From assembly GCF_014197435.1 (NCBI RefSeq), contig NZ_JACIFP010000001.1:62001-126000 (forward strand): 64,000 nucleotides of DNA, given 5' to 3'. Of the stretch, positions 36,713-45,939 are shown piece after piece. The stretch comes from Gordonia humi (GTDB lineage: Bacteria; Actinomycetota; Actinomycetes; Mycobacteriales; Mycobacteriaceae). Made by a program: the position numbers and the translations under genes. Positions within the stretch are counted from its first letter, which is position 1. Each line of letters opens with the position of its first letter. The notes under the pieces were generated by a model that saw nothing but the letters and a program-made list of their open reading frames with translations, searched no databases and was not told the DNA's origin.

Positions 36713-38080
36713 GTGACTACCTCCGCGGAGGCGTCCACCGACGCCGCCATGATGCGCCGCGTACTCAGAGCAGGCGCGATCGGCAACTTCATCGAGTACT
36801 TCGACAACGCGCTGTACGCCTACTTCGCAGTGACCATCGCGAAACTGTTCTTCCCGAGCGACGACCCGGTCGCCGGCCTCCTTGCGACGTTCGCAGTGTT
36901 CGGAATCGCATTCTTCATTCGGCCGGTCGGCGGCATCGTCTTCGGCCACATCGGGGATCGACTCGGACGTAAGCGCCAGTTGATTCTCGCGCTGCTCCTC
37001 ATGAGCCTCGCGACCACGATCCTCGGGCTGCTCCCGACGTACGACTCCGTCGGAGTCCTCGCCCCGATCCTCCTCGTCGTGGTCCGCCTGCTTCAGGGCT
37101 TCTCCGTCGGTGGAGAATCGACCGGGGCCTTCGTGCTGGTCGTCGAACACTCGGACACCGAGTCGCGGGGTAGGAACACGGCTCCGCTGATCGTGTCCTC
37201 TGTGGCGGGTGCACTGTTCGCGGCGGTCGCGGCACTCATCCTGACCGCCGCACTGCCCGCCGACTCGATCACCGGTTGGGGTTGGCGAATCCCCTTCCTC
37301 CTGGCGATCCCGCTCGGCATCGTCGGCGTCTACCTGCGACTGCACATCGACGACTCGGAAGCGTACAAGGAAGCGGCGAAAGAATCCGCGGTCATCAGCA
37401 GCGAAGCCGAACACCGCCCCATGCCTCTGGTCGAGGCGTTCCGCACCGTGCCGAAGCAGATCTTCATCTTGTTCGCCTGGGTCTCACTGCAGGCCGCGGC
37501 CGGATACATCACCGTCGGGTACATGGTTTCTCACCTGCAGCAGTTCGAGGACTACTCGTTCAGCGTGTCACTCGGGATCTACATCGCGGCACTGGCGATC
37601 GCGATGGTGCTCTCCTCTCTTCTCGGACGCCTGATGGACCGGATCTCCCGCAAGGCGTTCGCGTCGATTCTCGCGGTCGGACTCGCAGTCTGGGTCTTCC
37701 CGGCGTTCGCGCTGATGTCCTTGGGGCCGGTGGCTTCCGCGATCGGTCTCGGCGTCTTCGCCTCACTCATGTACGGCACGATGATCACGTCCGGAGTGGC
37801 GATCGTCGAACTCTTCCCCGTCGACGTGCGCGCCAGCGCCAGCGGCCTCGCATACTCGGTCGCATTCGCCGTATTCGGCGGAACCGCTCCGTACATCGCG
37901 ACCTGGCTATCCGACAAGCTCGGTGCCACCGCGCCGTCGTACTACGTCATCGTCTTCGCCGTCATCGGCATATTCATCGCACGATGGGGCATCCCCAACG
38001 CCCGGCAGATGAACGTCATCGCCGATCCGTTGACCTCGGCGGGCAGCGAAGCCGCTTCCAGCCACCGACTCGCGACGTAG
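36713..38080 (+). CDS. MFS transporter, metabolite:proton symporter type
   Basis: A 455-residue carrier with 12 predicted membrane segments. The opening AGAIGNFIEYFDNALYAYFAV, the loop 2-3 motif GHIGDRLGRKRQ and RLLQGFSVGGESTGAFV match the metabolite/H+ symporter (ProP/ShiA/KgtP) subgroup, which takes up organic acids, betaines or aromatic acids. GTG 36713 is preferred over ATG 36662 because GGAG lies at 36702-36705. Beside an IclR regulator and a P450 it probably imports the pathway substrate. The substrate itself is unknown. Confidence 0.82.
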   Translation: MTTSAEASTDAAMMRRVLRAGAIGNFIEYFDNALYAYFAVTIAKLFFPSDDPVAGLLATFAVFGIAFFIRPVGGIVFGHIGDRLGRKRQLILALLLMSLATTILGLLPTYDSVGVLAPILLVVVRLLQGFSVGGESTGAFVLVVEHSDTESRGRNTAPLIVSSVAGALFAAVAALILTAALPADSITGWGWRIPFLLAIPLGIVGVYLRLHIDDSEAYKEAAKESAVISSEAEHRPMPLVEAFRTVPKQIFILFAWVSLQAAAGYITVGYMVSHLQQFEDYSFSVSLGIYIAALAIAMVLSSLLGRLMDRISRKAFASILAVGLAVWVFPAFALMSLGPVASAIGLGVFASLMYGTMITSGVAIVELFPVDVRASASGLAYSVAFAVFGGTAPYIATWLSDKLGATAPSYYVIVFAVIGIFIARWGIPNARQMNVIADPLTSAGSEAASSHRLAT

Positions 38081-38107
38081 CGCTAGACTAGCGCCCCAGA
38101 TCAGATC

Positions 38108-38147
38108 GTGAGAGTGCCCCAGACACCCGAGTCTGGGGCACTCTCAC
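38108..38147 (+). terminator. 17-bp perfect hairpin after the MFS gene
   Basis: GTGAGAGTGCCCCAGAC (38108-38124) and its exact complement (38131-38147) flank a six-base loop. Just before it, at the MFS stop, is another palindrome, GCGCTAG-A-CTAGCGC (38080-38094), which has a one-base centre and may be an operator for the IclR gene. Confidence 0.75.
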
Positions 38148-38179
38148 GTAAAGACACCTTCCACGACGGAGGCCTTGCG

Positions 38180-38944
38180 ATGACCTCACACTCCGGCGAG
38201 TCCGTGATCAGCCGGGTCGCCCGTATTCTTGCCGCCTTCGACCGCGAGACGCGGTCGATGCCGCTCACCGTCCTCGCCGACCGGACCGGACTGCCGCTTC
38301 CGACCACGTACCGGCTCGTGTCCGAGCTCGTCCGCTACGGGCTGCTAGAACGCGACGCCGACAAACAGATCCGCGTCGGCTTACGCCTATGGGAGCTGTC
38401 GACACGCGGCAACGAGACCCTGTCGCTCCGTGACACCGCCCTTCCCTACATGGAAGATCTGTTCGAGAGCCTCGGATGTCTCACCACCCTCTCCGTTCTC
38501 GACGGCGGGACTCTGCTGTACGTGGAGCGGATGACTCCGACCGGCTTCTCCTTGGACCGAGCGCTCGTCGCACAGCGACATCCGATTCACGCCGCGTCAT
38601 CGGGCCTCGTGCTCCTCGCGTTCGCACCCGCCGACGTCCAGGACGAGTTCCTCACGAAACCGCTCCGCAAGTACACCGAGAACACCATCACCGACGAACG
38701 CACCCTGCGACGGCTGCTCGCCGAGATCAGGAAACAGCGGTTCTGTTCGGCACCCGGGATCGGGACGCCGGGATGGACCGGCATGGCGGTCCCGATATTC
38801 GGCGCGGCGCGGCAGGTCGTCGCCGCGTTGAGCGTGGTGTACGAGAGCGGCACCGAGCGCCCCCGGGAGGCCGTACCCGCGCTGCATTCGGCATCGTTCG
38901 GGATCTCGATGGCGCTCGGTGTGAAGCCGCCGAGACGCTCCTGA
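38180..38944 (+). CDS. IclR-family transcriptional regulator
   Basis: A 254-residue regulator. The N-terminal winged helix reads SRVARILAAFDRETRSMPLTVLADRTGLPLPTTYRLVSEL; the C-terminal GAF-like effector domain has HPIHAASSGLVLLA and APGIGTPGWTGMAVPIFG. ATG 38180 follows GGAGG at 38168-38172; an in-frame GTG at 38108 falls inside the hairpin and is rejected. IclR proteins control catabolism of aromatic and other acids. Likely targets are the MFS, P450 and nearby operons. Confidence 0.87.
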   Translation: MTSHSGESVISRVARILAAFDRETRSMPLTVLADRTGLPLPTTYRLVSELVRYGLLERDADKQIRVGLRLWELSTRGNETLSLRDTALPYMEDLFESLGCLTTLSVLDGGTLLYVERMTPTGFSLDRALVAQRHPIHAASSGLVLLAFAPADVQDEFLTKPLRKYTENTITDERTLRRLLAEIRKQRFCSAPGIGTPGWTGMAVPIFGAARQVVAALSVVYESGTERPREAVPALHSASFGISMALGVKPPRRS

Positions 38945-39046
38945 ACCGACCCGCCGACCGAGGCTTTCGGTCAGCGAAAACGGAGCACTCTCATCACATT
39001 CGCGGTGGCAACGTGGTGTGCAGCACACCCCGTCGAGAGGATACTC

Positions 39047-40327
39047 ATGACCAGCCCCGCCCATGTCGACGACCGCGTCACGGACACCCCGACCGTTAGG
39101 GGAGACAGCCTTCCCTACTCCCACGAACTGGAATGGCCGACGGGACTGACCCCGTGGACTGTGATCGACGAGACCGGAGCCCAAGGCGAACCGTACGCAC
39201 ATTTCGCCTGGATGCGGGAGAACCATCCGGTTCTACGCGTCAGCCACCCCGACGAGGACGTGTACTTCGTGTCCCGATACCAGGACGTGCGGAAGGGCAT
39301 GCGCTCACCGAAGATCCTGAACAACCAGGTGAACGACGTCCCGCCGTTCGCCTTTCCGACGCTGCTCGACGGGAAGACGCACGCGAAACTGCGAAAGGTG
39401 ATCGCGTCGGCGTTCATCCCGAAGGCGATCGCACTCGTCGAAGACCGGGTGCGCGAGGTCTCTGCCGAACTGGCTCAGTCGTTCGTGGCGAACGGCGGCG
39501 GCGAGGTCGTGGAACAGGTGTCGCGGCCGCTCACCATCGCCACCATCAGTGGAATCCTCGGCGTACCGATCGACGACATCGAGAAGATGAACTTCCTCGC
39601 CGACAAGCTCTTCGTGTTGTTCGCTCGGGTGTCCCGTATGGCTCCGGGCGATGCCGACGACGAGAGATACGCGAACGAGTTGTTCGCATACCTCAACCAG
39701 ACTCTTCGCCGGCTGCACGCGGAACAGAGCGAGACCGTCGCCGGTCTGATCGCTCGCGCATGGCTCGACGACGGGGTGCTCACCGAGGACGAGGCCACCG
39801 AACTGTGCGCCTTCGTGTTCGTCGCGGGCTTCGAGACCACCGAACGTCTCATCGCCGGAGGGTTCCGCGAACTGCGTGCGGACCCGAACCTGCTCGTCCG
39901 TATCCGGGCCAACCCCGCGGAAGACGGCGAGAAGTTCATCGAGGAACTCGTACGGTTCCGGGGACCGGTGCACAAGGCGCCGCGACGCGCCGTCGACGAC
40001 ATCGAGATCGCGGGCGTCGTGATTCCGAAGGGCTCCATCGTTCGGCTGCTCCTGGCCTCAGCGAACCGAGACGAATCCCGATGGCCGCACGCCGACGAGT
40101 TCGACATCGACCGAGAGGCCGACGGGCACTTCGGCTTCGGGCACGGAGTACACGCATGCCTCGGAGCACCCCTCGCCAGGCTCGAGAGCCGCATCTTGTT
40201 CGAAGAGCTCGCCAAGCGCGCCGAATCGGTGCATTTCGACCCCGACGCCGACCTGGAACTCCTCAAAGGCAGCAGCCTCACCAACGGTGTCGACTCCCTT
40301 GTCGTCACCGTCACGCCCGTGTCCTGA
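39047..40327 (+). CDS. Cytochrome P450
   Basis: A 426-residue soluble bacterial P450. The I-helix motif AGFETT is at 260-265, the ExxR pair at about 300-303 (ELVR), and the heme loop FGFGHGVHACLG places the axial Cys at about 371. It should insert oxygen into the pathway's starting compound, taking electrons from the ferredoxin (47449) and reductase (47816) on the other strand. GAGAGG lies six bases before ATG 39047. I cannot assign a CYP family. A strong hairpin follows. Confidence 0.92.
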   Translation: MTSPAHVDDRVTDTPTVRGDSLPYSHELEWPTGLTPWTVIDETGAQGEPYAHFAWMRENHPVLRVSHPDEDVYFVSRYQDVRKGMRSPKILNNQVNDVPPFAFPTLLDGKTHAKLRKVIASAFIPKAIALVEDRVREVSAELAQSFVANGGGEVVEQVSRPLTIATISGILGVPIDDIEKMNFLADKLFVLFARVSRMAPGDADDERYANELFAYLNQTLRRLHAEQSETVAGLIARAWLDDGVLTEDEATELCAFVFVAGFETTERLIAGGFRELRADPNLLVRIRANPAEDGEKFIEELVRFRGPVHKAPRRAVDDIEIAGVVIPKGSIVRLLLASANRDESRWPHADEFDIDREADGHFGFGHGVHACLGAPLARLESRILFEELAKRAESVHFDPDADLELLKGSSLTNGVDSLVVTVTPVS

Positions 40328-40354
40328 CGCGGTCGGTGCACGTCATCCGGATAT

Positions 40355-40393
40355 AGAGAGGTCGGTGTTCGCCAAGCGAACACCGACCTCTCT
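40355..40393. terminator. 18-bp perfect bidirectional terminator
   Basis: AGAGAGGTCGGTGTTCGC (40355-40372) and its exact complement (40376-40393) form a stem with a three-base CAA loop between the convergent P450 and SDR genes. Confidence 0.85.
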
Positions 40394-40420
40394 GTCAGGC
40401 ACCGATCCGCGGAACGGATC

Positions 40421-41233
40421 TCAGAAGTTCGTGCAGCCCGCGTCGACCACGAAGTCCGTACCCGTCATGTACTTCGACTCGTCGGACGCCAGGAACAGCA
40501 CCGCATCACTGACGTCCTCCGGCTGAAGCCTCTCCACGTCGAGCGCATTGCCGAATGTGACACCGATACGCGGATCCCGTTCGATGAGTTCACCGATACG
40601 CGACAGCCCGTTGGTCAGTTCGGTCTCCACACCCGTCGGATGAACGACGTTGACCCGAATGGCATGTCGGGCGAGCTCATTCGCCATCGTCTTCGCGACG
40701 CCGGACAGGCCGTGCTTGGAGGCGACGTACGGCGCGAAGAACGGCACGCCCTGCACCCCGCACGTCGAACCGGTGCAGATGATCGAGCCGCCGCCGCCTT
40801 CGATCAGATACGGCGCGGTGATCGACATGGTGTTCCAGGCCCCGGTGAGGTTCGTGTCGATGGTGTCCTTCCACACCTCGTCGGTCACCTCGTCCCACGA
40901 GCCGAGCACGCAGATCCCGGCATTCGCGACGACGATGTCGATGCCGCCGAGTCGCTCGGCGCCGAGGCGGGCCGCTTCCCGCAGTTCCTCGGGCGCGCGG
41001 ACGTCAGCGACACTGGTGACCGCTCGGCGCCCGAGTGCCTCGACGAGCCTCGCCGTCTCCGCCAGCTCGTCCGGGCTCGGCATCACGTAGTCGGTGGTCG
41101 TGTACTCGGTGCACGCGTCGACGGCGACGATGTCGGCTCCTTCGCCGGCCAGGCGAAGCGCGTGACTGCGCCCCTGGCCTCGTGCAGCACCCGTGATGAA
41201 CGCGACTCTTCCGTCAAGTCGACCGCTGGACAT
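40421..41233 (-). CDS. SDR oxidoreductase, mycofactocin-coupled type
   Basis: A 270-residue SDR. The opening GRVAFITGAARGQGRSHALRLAGEGADIVAVD and an insert YTTTDYVMPSPDELAETARLVE after the second strand are the marks of the mycofactocin-coupled SDR family, whose NAD is thought to stay bound and to be reoxidised through mycofactocin. The tetrad is NAG, GSTCG, Y-V-A-S-K. ATG 41233 has GGAAGGA seven bases upstream. It is the last gene of the operon starting at 46744 and probably oxidises the alcohol made by the P450. Mycofactocin genes are not in the window. Confidence 0.83.
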   Translation of the reverse strand: MSSGRLDGRVAFITGAARGQGRSHALRLAGEGADIVAVDACTEYTTTDYVMPSPDELAETARLVEALGRRAVTSVADVRAPEELREAARLGAERLGGIDIVVANAGICVLGSWDEVTDEVWKDTIDTNLTGAWNTMSITAPYLIEGGGGSIICTGSTCGVQGVPFFAPYVASKHGLSGVAKTMANELARHAIRVNVVHPTGVETELTNGLSRIGELIERDPRIGVTFGNALDVERLQPEDVSDAVLFLASDESKYMTGTDFVVDAGCTNF

Positions 41234-41262
41234 GTTCGATTCCTTCCTTCGATTCACAATGA

Positions 41263-42735
41263 TCAGAGCTGCAGTGCCACGAACTTGGTCTCGAGGAACT
41301 CCTCGATCCCCTCTGTGGATCCCTCCCGACCGAGCCCGGACTTCTTCGTCCCGCCGAACGGAGCGGCGGCGTACGCGACGGTTCCGCGGTTGAGTCCGAC
41401 GTTGCCGGACTCCAGCGCTTCAGAGACCCGTACCGCTCGCCGCAGGTCCTCGGTGAAGACGTACGAGACGAGCCCGTAGTAGGTGTCGTTCGCCCGAGCG
41501 ATGACGTCGGCCTCGTCATCGAAGGGGATCAGCGCGATCACCGGGCCGAACACCTCTTCGCGCATGAGTTCGGCCGTCGACGGGATGTCTCGGAGGATCG
41601 TCGGCGGGTAGAAGGTCCCAGGCCGATCAATACGGTGTCCGCCGGTGACCAGGCGGGCTCCCCGCGCGACCGCGTCGTCGACCATCGCCTGAACGTGCGA
41701 GACCTGCTTCTCGTTGACCAACGGCCCCAGCGTCACAGCCGGATCGAGGCCGTGGCCCTGAACGAGCGCGGTCACCCGCGTGAGAACGCGCGACTCGAAC
41801 TCGTCGACCAACGTCGAGTGCACGAAGATCCGGTTGGCGGACGTGCACGTCTGGCCGCAGTTCCACATCTTGTTGATCAGCAGGCTGTCGACGGCGACAT
41901 CGAGGTCGGCATCGTCGAAGACGATGAACGGCGCATTGCCGCCCAGCTCCATCGAACAGTTCACGACCTCCTGCGCCGCCTGCTCCAGCAGCTTCACACC
42001 GACCGAGGTCGACCCGGTGAACGAGAGCTTGCGCGCGAGGCCAGATCGGATCAGCGGTTCCATCACCGCATTCGACTCACTCGTCGTCACGACGTTCACC
42101 ACCCCGGCGGGAAGACCCGCGTCGAGGAGGATCGCCACGAAGGCGAGCACCGCGAGCGGAGTCTCCTTGGCAGGTTTGACGACCGCGGTACAGCCCGCCG
42201 CGATGGCCGGGGCGAGCTTGCGGACCGCTTGGGACAGCGGAAAGTTCCACGGGGTGATCAGGACGGACGGACCGATCGGCGCTCGGGTGACGATCATTCG
42301 CCCGTCGACGCCCGGATTCTGTTGGTACGAACCGTGCACACGCACGGCCTCCTCCGCGAAGTGCTGAATCCACTCGGCGACACTCGTGAGCTCGGCCAGC
42401 GACTCCGCGAGCGGTTTGCCGGATTCCACGGTGAGGACACGTGCGAGGTCGTCTCGACGTTCATCGAGCAACGCGAGCGCACGCAACAGAATGCGCTGTC
42501 GATCGCGCGGAAGCAGCGCGGCGAAACCCGCTTGTGCGGCGACGGCGGCGTCGAGTGCCCGGCGCCCGTCGGCGGGCGAGGCATCCGCGACCGCACACAC
42601 GATTTCGCCCGAACCCGGGTCGACGACGTCGAACGTGCGGTCATCGGCCGCCGGCTGCCAGAGTCCGCCGATGCACAGCTGCGTAGGCGTCCGCGCCGGC
42701 AACGCGGTGTCCGACGGTGTCACGGTCCCGGTCAC
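41263..42735 (-). CDS. NAD(P)-dependent aldehyde dehydrogenase (succinate-semialdehyde type)
   Basis: A 490-residue aldehyde dehydrogenase. ITPWNFPLSQAVRKLAPAIAAGC, the coenzyme loop FTGSTSVGVKLL, the general base in MELGGNAPFIVFDDAD and the nucleophile in NCGQTCTSANR are all intact. It converts an aldehyde to an acid. Sequence style is that of the GabD subgroup, but the operon suggests a pathway-specific aldehyde. The GTG start overlaps the hydratase stop by four bases (GTGA). Confidence 0.9.
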   Translation of the reverse strand: MTGTVTPSDTALPARTPTQLCIGGLWQPAADDRTFDVVDPGSGEIVCAVADASPADGRRALDAAVAAQAGFAALLPRDRQRILLRALALLDERRDDLARVLTVESGKPLAESLAELTSVAEWIQHFAEEAVRVHGSYQQNPGVDGRMIVTRAPIGPSVLITPWNFPLSQAVRKLAPAIAAGCTAVVKPAKETPLAVLAFVAILLDAGLPAGVVNVVTTSESNAVMEPLIRSGLARKLSFTGSTSVGVKLLEQAAQEVVNCSMELGGNAPFIVFDDADLDVAVDSLLINKMWNCGQTCTSANRIFVHSTLVDEFESRVLTRVTALVQGHGLDPAVTLGPLVNEKQVSHVQAMVDDAVARGARLVTGGHRIDRPGTFYPPTILRDIPSTAELMREEVFGPVIALIPFDDEADVIARANDTYYGLVSYVFTEDLRRAVRVSEALESGNVGLNRGTVAYAAAPFGGTKKSGLGREGSTEGIEEFLETKFVALQL

Positions 42736-43607
42736 AGGGTCTCCCTCTCATAGGTGGCGTCACGGTTCTGATACGCGGCCTTCGTCCCCTTGTCACGGCG
42801 CTCGCGGAAGAAGTTGAACTCGTCCTCCTCGAACGACAGTCCGGTGCCGAGCGTGTGTCCCACGGCTCCGCGCATGAACTGCTGTGAGCCGCCGAGCGAA
42901 TCGATCGCCATGTTGTGAATCGCCTTCCCGAGCACGATCGCGTCCCGGGGATTGCGCGCGACCTTCTCGGCCCACCGCTCGGTCGTCGCCTCGAGGTCCG
43001 CCGCGGGCACCGAGATGTTGGCGAGCCCCAGACGTTCGGCGTCTTTGCCGTCGAACTGTGAACCGAACAGCAGGAGTTCTCGAACCTTCTTCGGTCCGTA
43101 CGTCAGGATCTGCATGTTCAGATGCCAGGTGTTGCCCGCGAAGCCCAGCCGTTGCTCGGCGTGGCTGAACTTCGCATCGTCGGCGCAGACGACGAGATCG
43201 ACCAGTTCGGTCAGGTACATTCCGAATCCGACCGCGGATCCCTGGACCTGCGCGATCACCGGCTTCTCCGCGTACTGGAACGCCATGTACTCGTCGGCGA
43301 GCTTCTTGTCGAAGGACAACCGGGCTCGTTGACTCATCCGGAACGGCTTCCCGTCCGCTCCCTTGCAGTCCAGGCCGAACACTCGCACCACGTCGTCGAA
43401 GTCGTGTCCGGCGCAGAACGATCTGCCACGCCCTTTCAGAATGATCACCTTGATGTCGTCGTCGGCTTCGAGTTCATGAAGGCGCTCGACGAGGAACTGC
43501 GCGTCGTCGAAGGTGAGAGCGTTGCTCTTGTCCGGCCGGTTGAGGACGAGGCGACCGACATGGCCGGATCGTTCGACCAGGACCGGATGATGCGATGTGT
43601 TGCTCAT
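42732..43607 (-). CDS. Enoyl-CoA hydratase/isomerase family protein
   Basis: A 291-residue crotonase-fold protein. NRPDKSNALTFDDAQFLVERL, the oxyanion-hole segment SFCAGHDFDDVV and QGSAVGFGMYLTELVDLVV are clear. It has an insert (FGLDCKGADGKPFRMSQRARLSF) and a charged C-terminal tail, so it may be a specialised hydratase, hydrolase or C-C bond cleaving member. AGGAG lies before ATG 43607, overlapping the stop of the CoA-transferase. It follows two CoA-transferase subunits in the operon, so its substrate is probably their CoA product. Confidence 0.84.
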   Translation of the reverse strand: MSNTSHHPVLVERSGHVGRLVLNRPDKSNALTFDDAQFLVERLHELEADDDIKVIILKGRGRSFCAGHDFDDVVRVFGLDCKGADGKPFRMSQRARLSFDKKLADEYMAFQYAEKPVIAQVQGSAVGFGMYLTELVDLVVCADDAKFSHAEQRLGFAGNTWHLNMQILTYGPKKVRELLLFGSQFDGKDAERLGLANISVPAADLEATTERWAEKVARNPRDAIVLGKAIHNMAIDSLGGSQQFMRGAVGHTLGTGLSFEEDEFNFFRERRDKGTKAAYQNRDATYERETL

Positions 43608-43609
43608 GC

Positions 43610-44764
43610 TTACTCCTGTGTTGAGAGTGTCGGCCGTGCGGCGGCACGGCGGGCGAGGACGGTGTCCAGGTCGGTCGTCTCGAGCCTTCCCGTGCGCTCG
43701 GACGTCGCCCAGGGGCGACCCGGAACGCGGAGGCGGCGACCGCCGGAGATCTCCACCTCGTCGAAGAATCCGCGGTGATCGCTCAGCTGCGGGTCGTCGA
43801 GCACTTCGTCCACCGATCGCACCGGAGCTGCCGGCACCGCGTGCTCCTGTGCGAGATCGAGGATCTCGTCGCGGCTGTGGGCCATCAGCCACGGAGCGAC
43901 GAGCTCGTCGACCTCGTCGGGATAGTCCATGGCGATCGCGTACAGATCCCGATAGCGATCGAGCTCGGACCACTCCGGATCGCCCATCATCGCGAGCATG
44001 CTCTCCCATTCGCGCTGACTTCGCGTGATCATGGCGACATAGCCGTCCTTGCACGGAAACAGTCCGAACGGGTAGCGGCCGCCGGACCCGGGGGCCCGAC
44101 GACCGTCCCGCCGCAGCGGGATGTCGTAGTACGACGCGACCGCACCGTAGATCCGGACGTAGGACGCCAGGACCTCCGAACCGGCGATCTCCACTCGTCG
44201 ACCTCGGCCGGTGCGCCGCGCGACCAGGAGCGCAGTGTTCGCGGCCGCCGCACCGTGCAGTCCGAGTTGCAGCGACCCGATCCCGTTGGGCAGCGCGAGC
44301 GGCTCGCGGTCGGGCGATCCGACCATCTCCATCAGTCCGCTGCGAGCCTGCATGGTGAGCTCGCCGCCCTCGTCCGCGCCGGGGGCCGCCGTCAACCGCA
44401 CGTGACTGATCCTCGGATTGAGGCGGTTCACCGACTCGAAGTCCCAGCCGCGGCGTCGAAGCTCGTCCTCGGGCAGGTCGGTGATGATCAGGTCCGCGTG
44501 CGGCACCAGTTCGTCGCACAGGACCTCGTCGAGCCAACCGGTGCTGCGGTCGGCCGGTGGACCTATCGCGTCCTTGTACGGGTCGAGGAACGCTCGGGCG
44601 CTCTCGGGGAGCGCTGCTCGCCGCGCATCGTCGTCGACGACGATGACGTCGCCGCCCATGTCGGCGATCAGCTTGCCCGCGAACGCCGCCGATCGGGATC
44701 GACCGATCTCGATGGTCACCGTGTCGTTCAGCAGACCGGGCTCCGGTGTCGACGTCGTGGTCAT
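43610..44764 (-). CDS. CaiB/BaiF-family CoA-transferase subunit, apparently lacking the catalytic Asp
   Basis: A 384-residue class III CoA-transferase fold protein (IEIGRSRSAAFAGKLIADMGGDVIVVDD, NPRISHVRLTAAPG, GSGGRYPFGLFPCKDGYVAM). At the position of the usual catalytic aspartate the sequence reads NGIGSLQLGLHGA, with no Asp. Its start overlaps the stop of a second CoA-transferase gene (ATGA). I infer a heteromeric enzyme in which this is the non-catalytic subunit, as known for BbsE/BbsF in toluene degraders. Confidence 0.8.
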   Translation of the reverse strand: MTTTSTPEPGLLNDTVTIEIGRSRSAAFAGKLIADMGGDVIVVDDDARRAALPESARAFLDPYKDAIGPPADRSTGWLDEVLCDELVPHADLIITDLPEDELRRRGWDFESVNRLNPRISHVRLTAAPGADEGGELTMQARSGLMEMVGSPDREPLALPNGIGSLQLGLHGAAAANTALLVARRTGRGRRVEIAGSEVLASYVRIYGAVASYYDIPLRRDGRRAPGSGGRYPFGLFPCKDGYVAMITRSQREWESMLAMMGDPEWSELDRYRDLYAIAMDYPDEVDELVAPWLMAHSRDEILDLAQEHAVPAAPVRSVDEVLDDPQLSDHRGFFDEVEISGGRRLRVPGRPWATSERTGRLETTDLDTVLARRAAARPTLSTQE

Positions 44765-45939
44765 CGCAGTGCCCCCTCCTCGTCGAATCCTTGCAATGTC
44801 TCGTCGGTGACGTAGCGCGTCAGCACCGCGGAGTTGTCGCTTCCCAGGAGTGGCGCGACGCTGCGCACTCGCGGCAGTCGGCCGTCGAGACGCCACGGAA
44901 CGCTCGTGATGTGCAGATCACCGACGAGCGCGTTCGGATGCGCGATCGTCTGGGTGAATCCCCGCGCGGCGCTCGCCGGATCCGCGGCCACCTGGTCGGG
45001 GGTCAGAACCGGTGACGTCTCGACGCCGCGAGCCGTCAACCGCGCGAGCAGCTCGTCACGCGAGACCGATCCCCGACTCAGATCCTCGGCACCGAGTCCG
45101 TCCGTCGCGCCGGCCGCGGCGATCCACCCGCTTCCGTCTCGGTCGCCGGGATCACGAATCAGTGTCCACGGACGTCCGTCCGGGTCGGCGTTGCCACGGG
45201 GTCCAGGCGGAGTGCCGGTGACGCCGTACTCGGCGAACGCCTCACCCGCCAGTGTCGACGCCGCTTCGATCTGCGACAGATCGATGTGACAGCCCTGACC
45301 GGTGTCCTCGCGACCTCGCAGCGCAGCGGACACGAGAGCGACACCGTAGAAGCTGCAGTTGAGATCGGCGAGCGCCAACGCCGAGCACCCGAGAACGTCT
45401 CCGTCGTCGTACCCGATCAGCCCTTCGACGCCTGCCAACGCACTCATCACAGGTGCGTACGACCGCTGGGTGCGCAACGGACCGGTCTGGCCGTAGCCGC
45501 TCGCGGACAGGATCACCAGACGCGGAAAACGTGCGCGCAGGTCCGCGACGGTGAGTCCGAGTCGATCGAGCCACCCCGGCACGAAGTTCTCGATGAAGAC
45601 GTCGGCGTCGCCGAGCAGGTCGAGGAACAGTCCCCGACCTGCCTCCGTCTTGAGGTTCAACGTCACGCTTCGCTTGCTCGAGCTGGCCTCGTGCAGCAGT
45701 TGGAACGCCTCGTCGGCCGGAAATCCCTCCGGATCCGTCGGCCTCGGCAGTCGCGCCCTGTTGACATCCGGTTTGGCTCGCGACTCGACCTTCACGACCT
45801 CGGCGCCGAGTTCGGCGAGTACGCGGCCGACGAGCGGAGCGGACACCGCCGTCGTCACTTCGACGACGTTGACTCCGTCCAGCCACTCGATGTCGGTCAA
45901 CGGCGGTCCGATGCGTTCGGCGTCTCGCACATCAGACAT
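44761..45939 (-). CDS. CaiB/BaiF-family CoA-transferase, catalytic subunit
   Basis: A 392-residue class III CoA-transferase. VVEVTTAVSAPLVGRVLAELGAEVVKVE, NLKTEAGRGLFLDLLGDADVFIENFVPG and ILSASGYGQTGP are typical. The catalytic aspartate is probably the one in ALADLNCSFYG. It overlaps the upstream SDR gene by eight bases and the downstream partner by four. The pair likely moves CoA from a donor such as succinyl-CoA to the acid formed after P450 and dehydrogenase steps. Confidence 0.86.
   Translation of the reverse strand: MSDVRDAERIGPPLTDIEWLDGVNVVEVTTAVSAPLVGRVLAELGAEVVKVESRAKPDVNRARLPRPTDPEGFPADEAFQLLHEASSSKRSVTLNLKTEAGRGLFLDLLGDADVFIENFVPGWLDRLGLTVADLRARFPRLVILSASGYGQTGPLRTQRSYAPVMSALAGVEGLIGYDDGDVLGCSALALADLNCSFYGVALVSAALRGREDTGQGCHIDLSQIEAASTLAGEAFAEYGVTGTPPGPRGNADPDGRPWTLIRDPGDRDGSGWIAAAGATDGLGAEDLSRGSVSRDELLARLTARGVETSPVLTPDQVAADPASAARGFTQTIAHPNALVGDLHITSVPWRLDGRLPRVRSVAPLLGSDNSAVLTRYVTDETLQGFDEEGALR

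Noticed and set aside
38080..38094. GCGCTAG-A-CTAGCGC palindrome as a terminator
   Set aside because: A one-base centre cannot form a hairpin loop of normal size; the next hairpin is a better terminator. It may be an operator but there is only one copy.
38108..38179. GTG 38108 as the IclR start
   Set aside because: It lies at the first base of a 17-bp terminator stem; ATG 38180 has GGAGG.
42732..44537. A longer start for the hydratase gene giving about 600 residues
   Set aside because: The extra N-terminal part is the CoA-transferase gene read in another frame. AGGAG before ATG 43607 and the family start pattern fix the real start.
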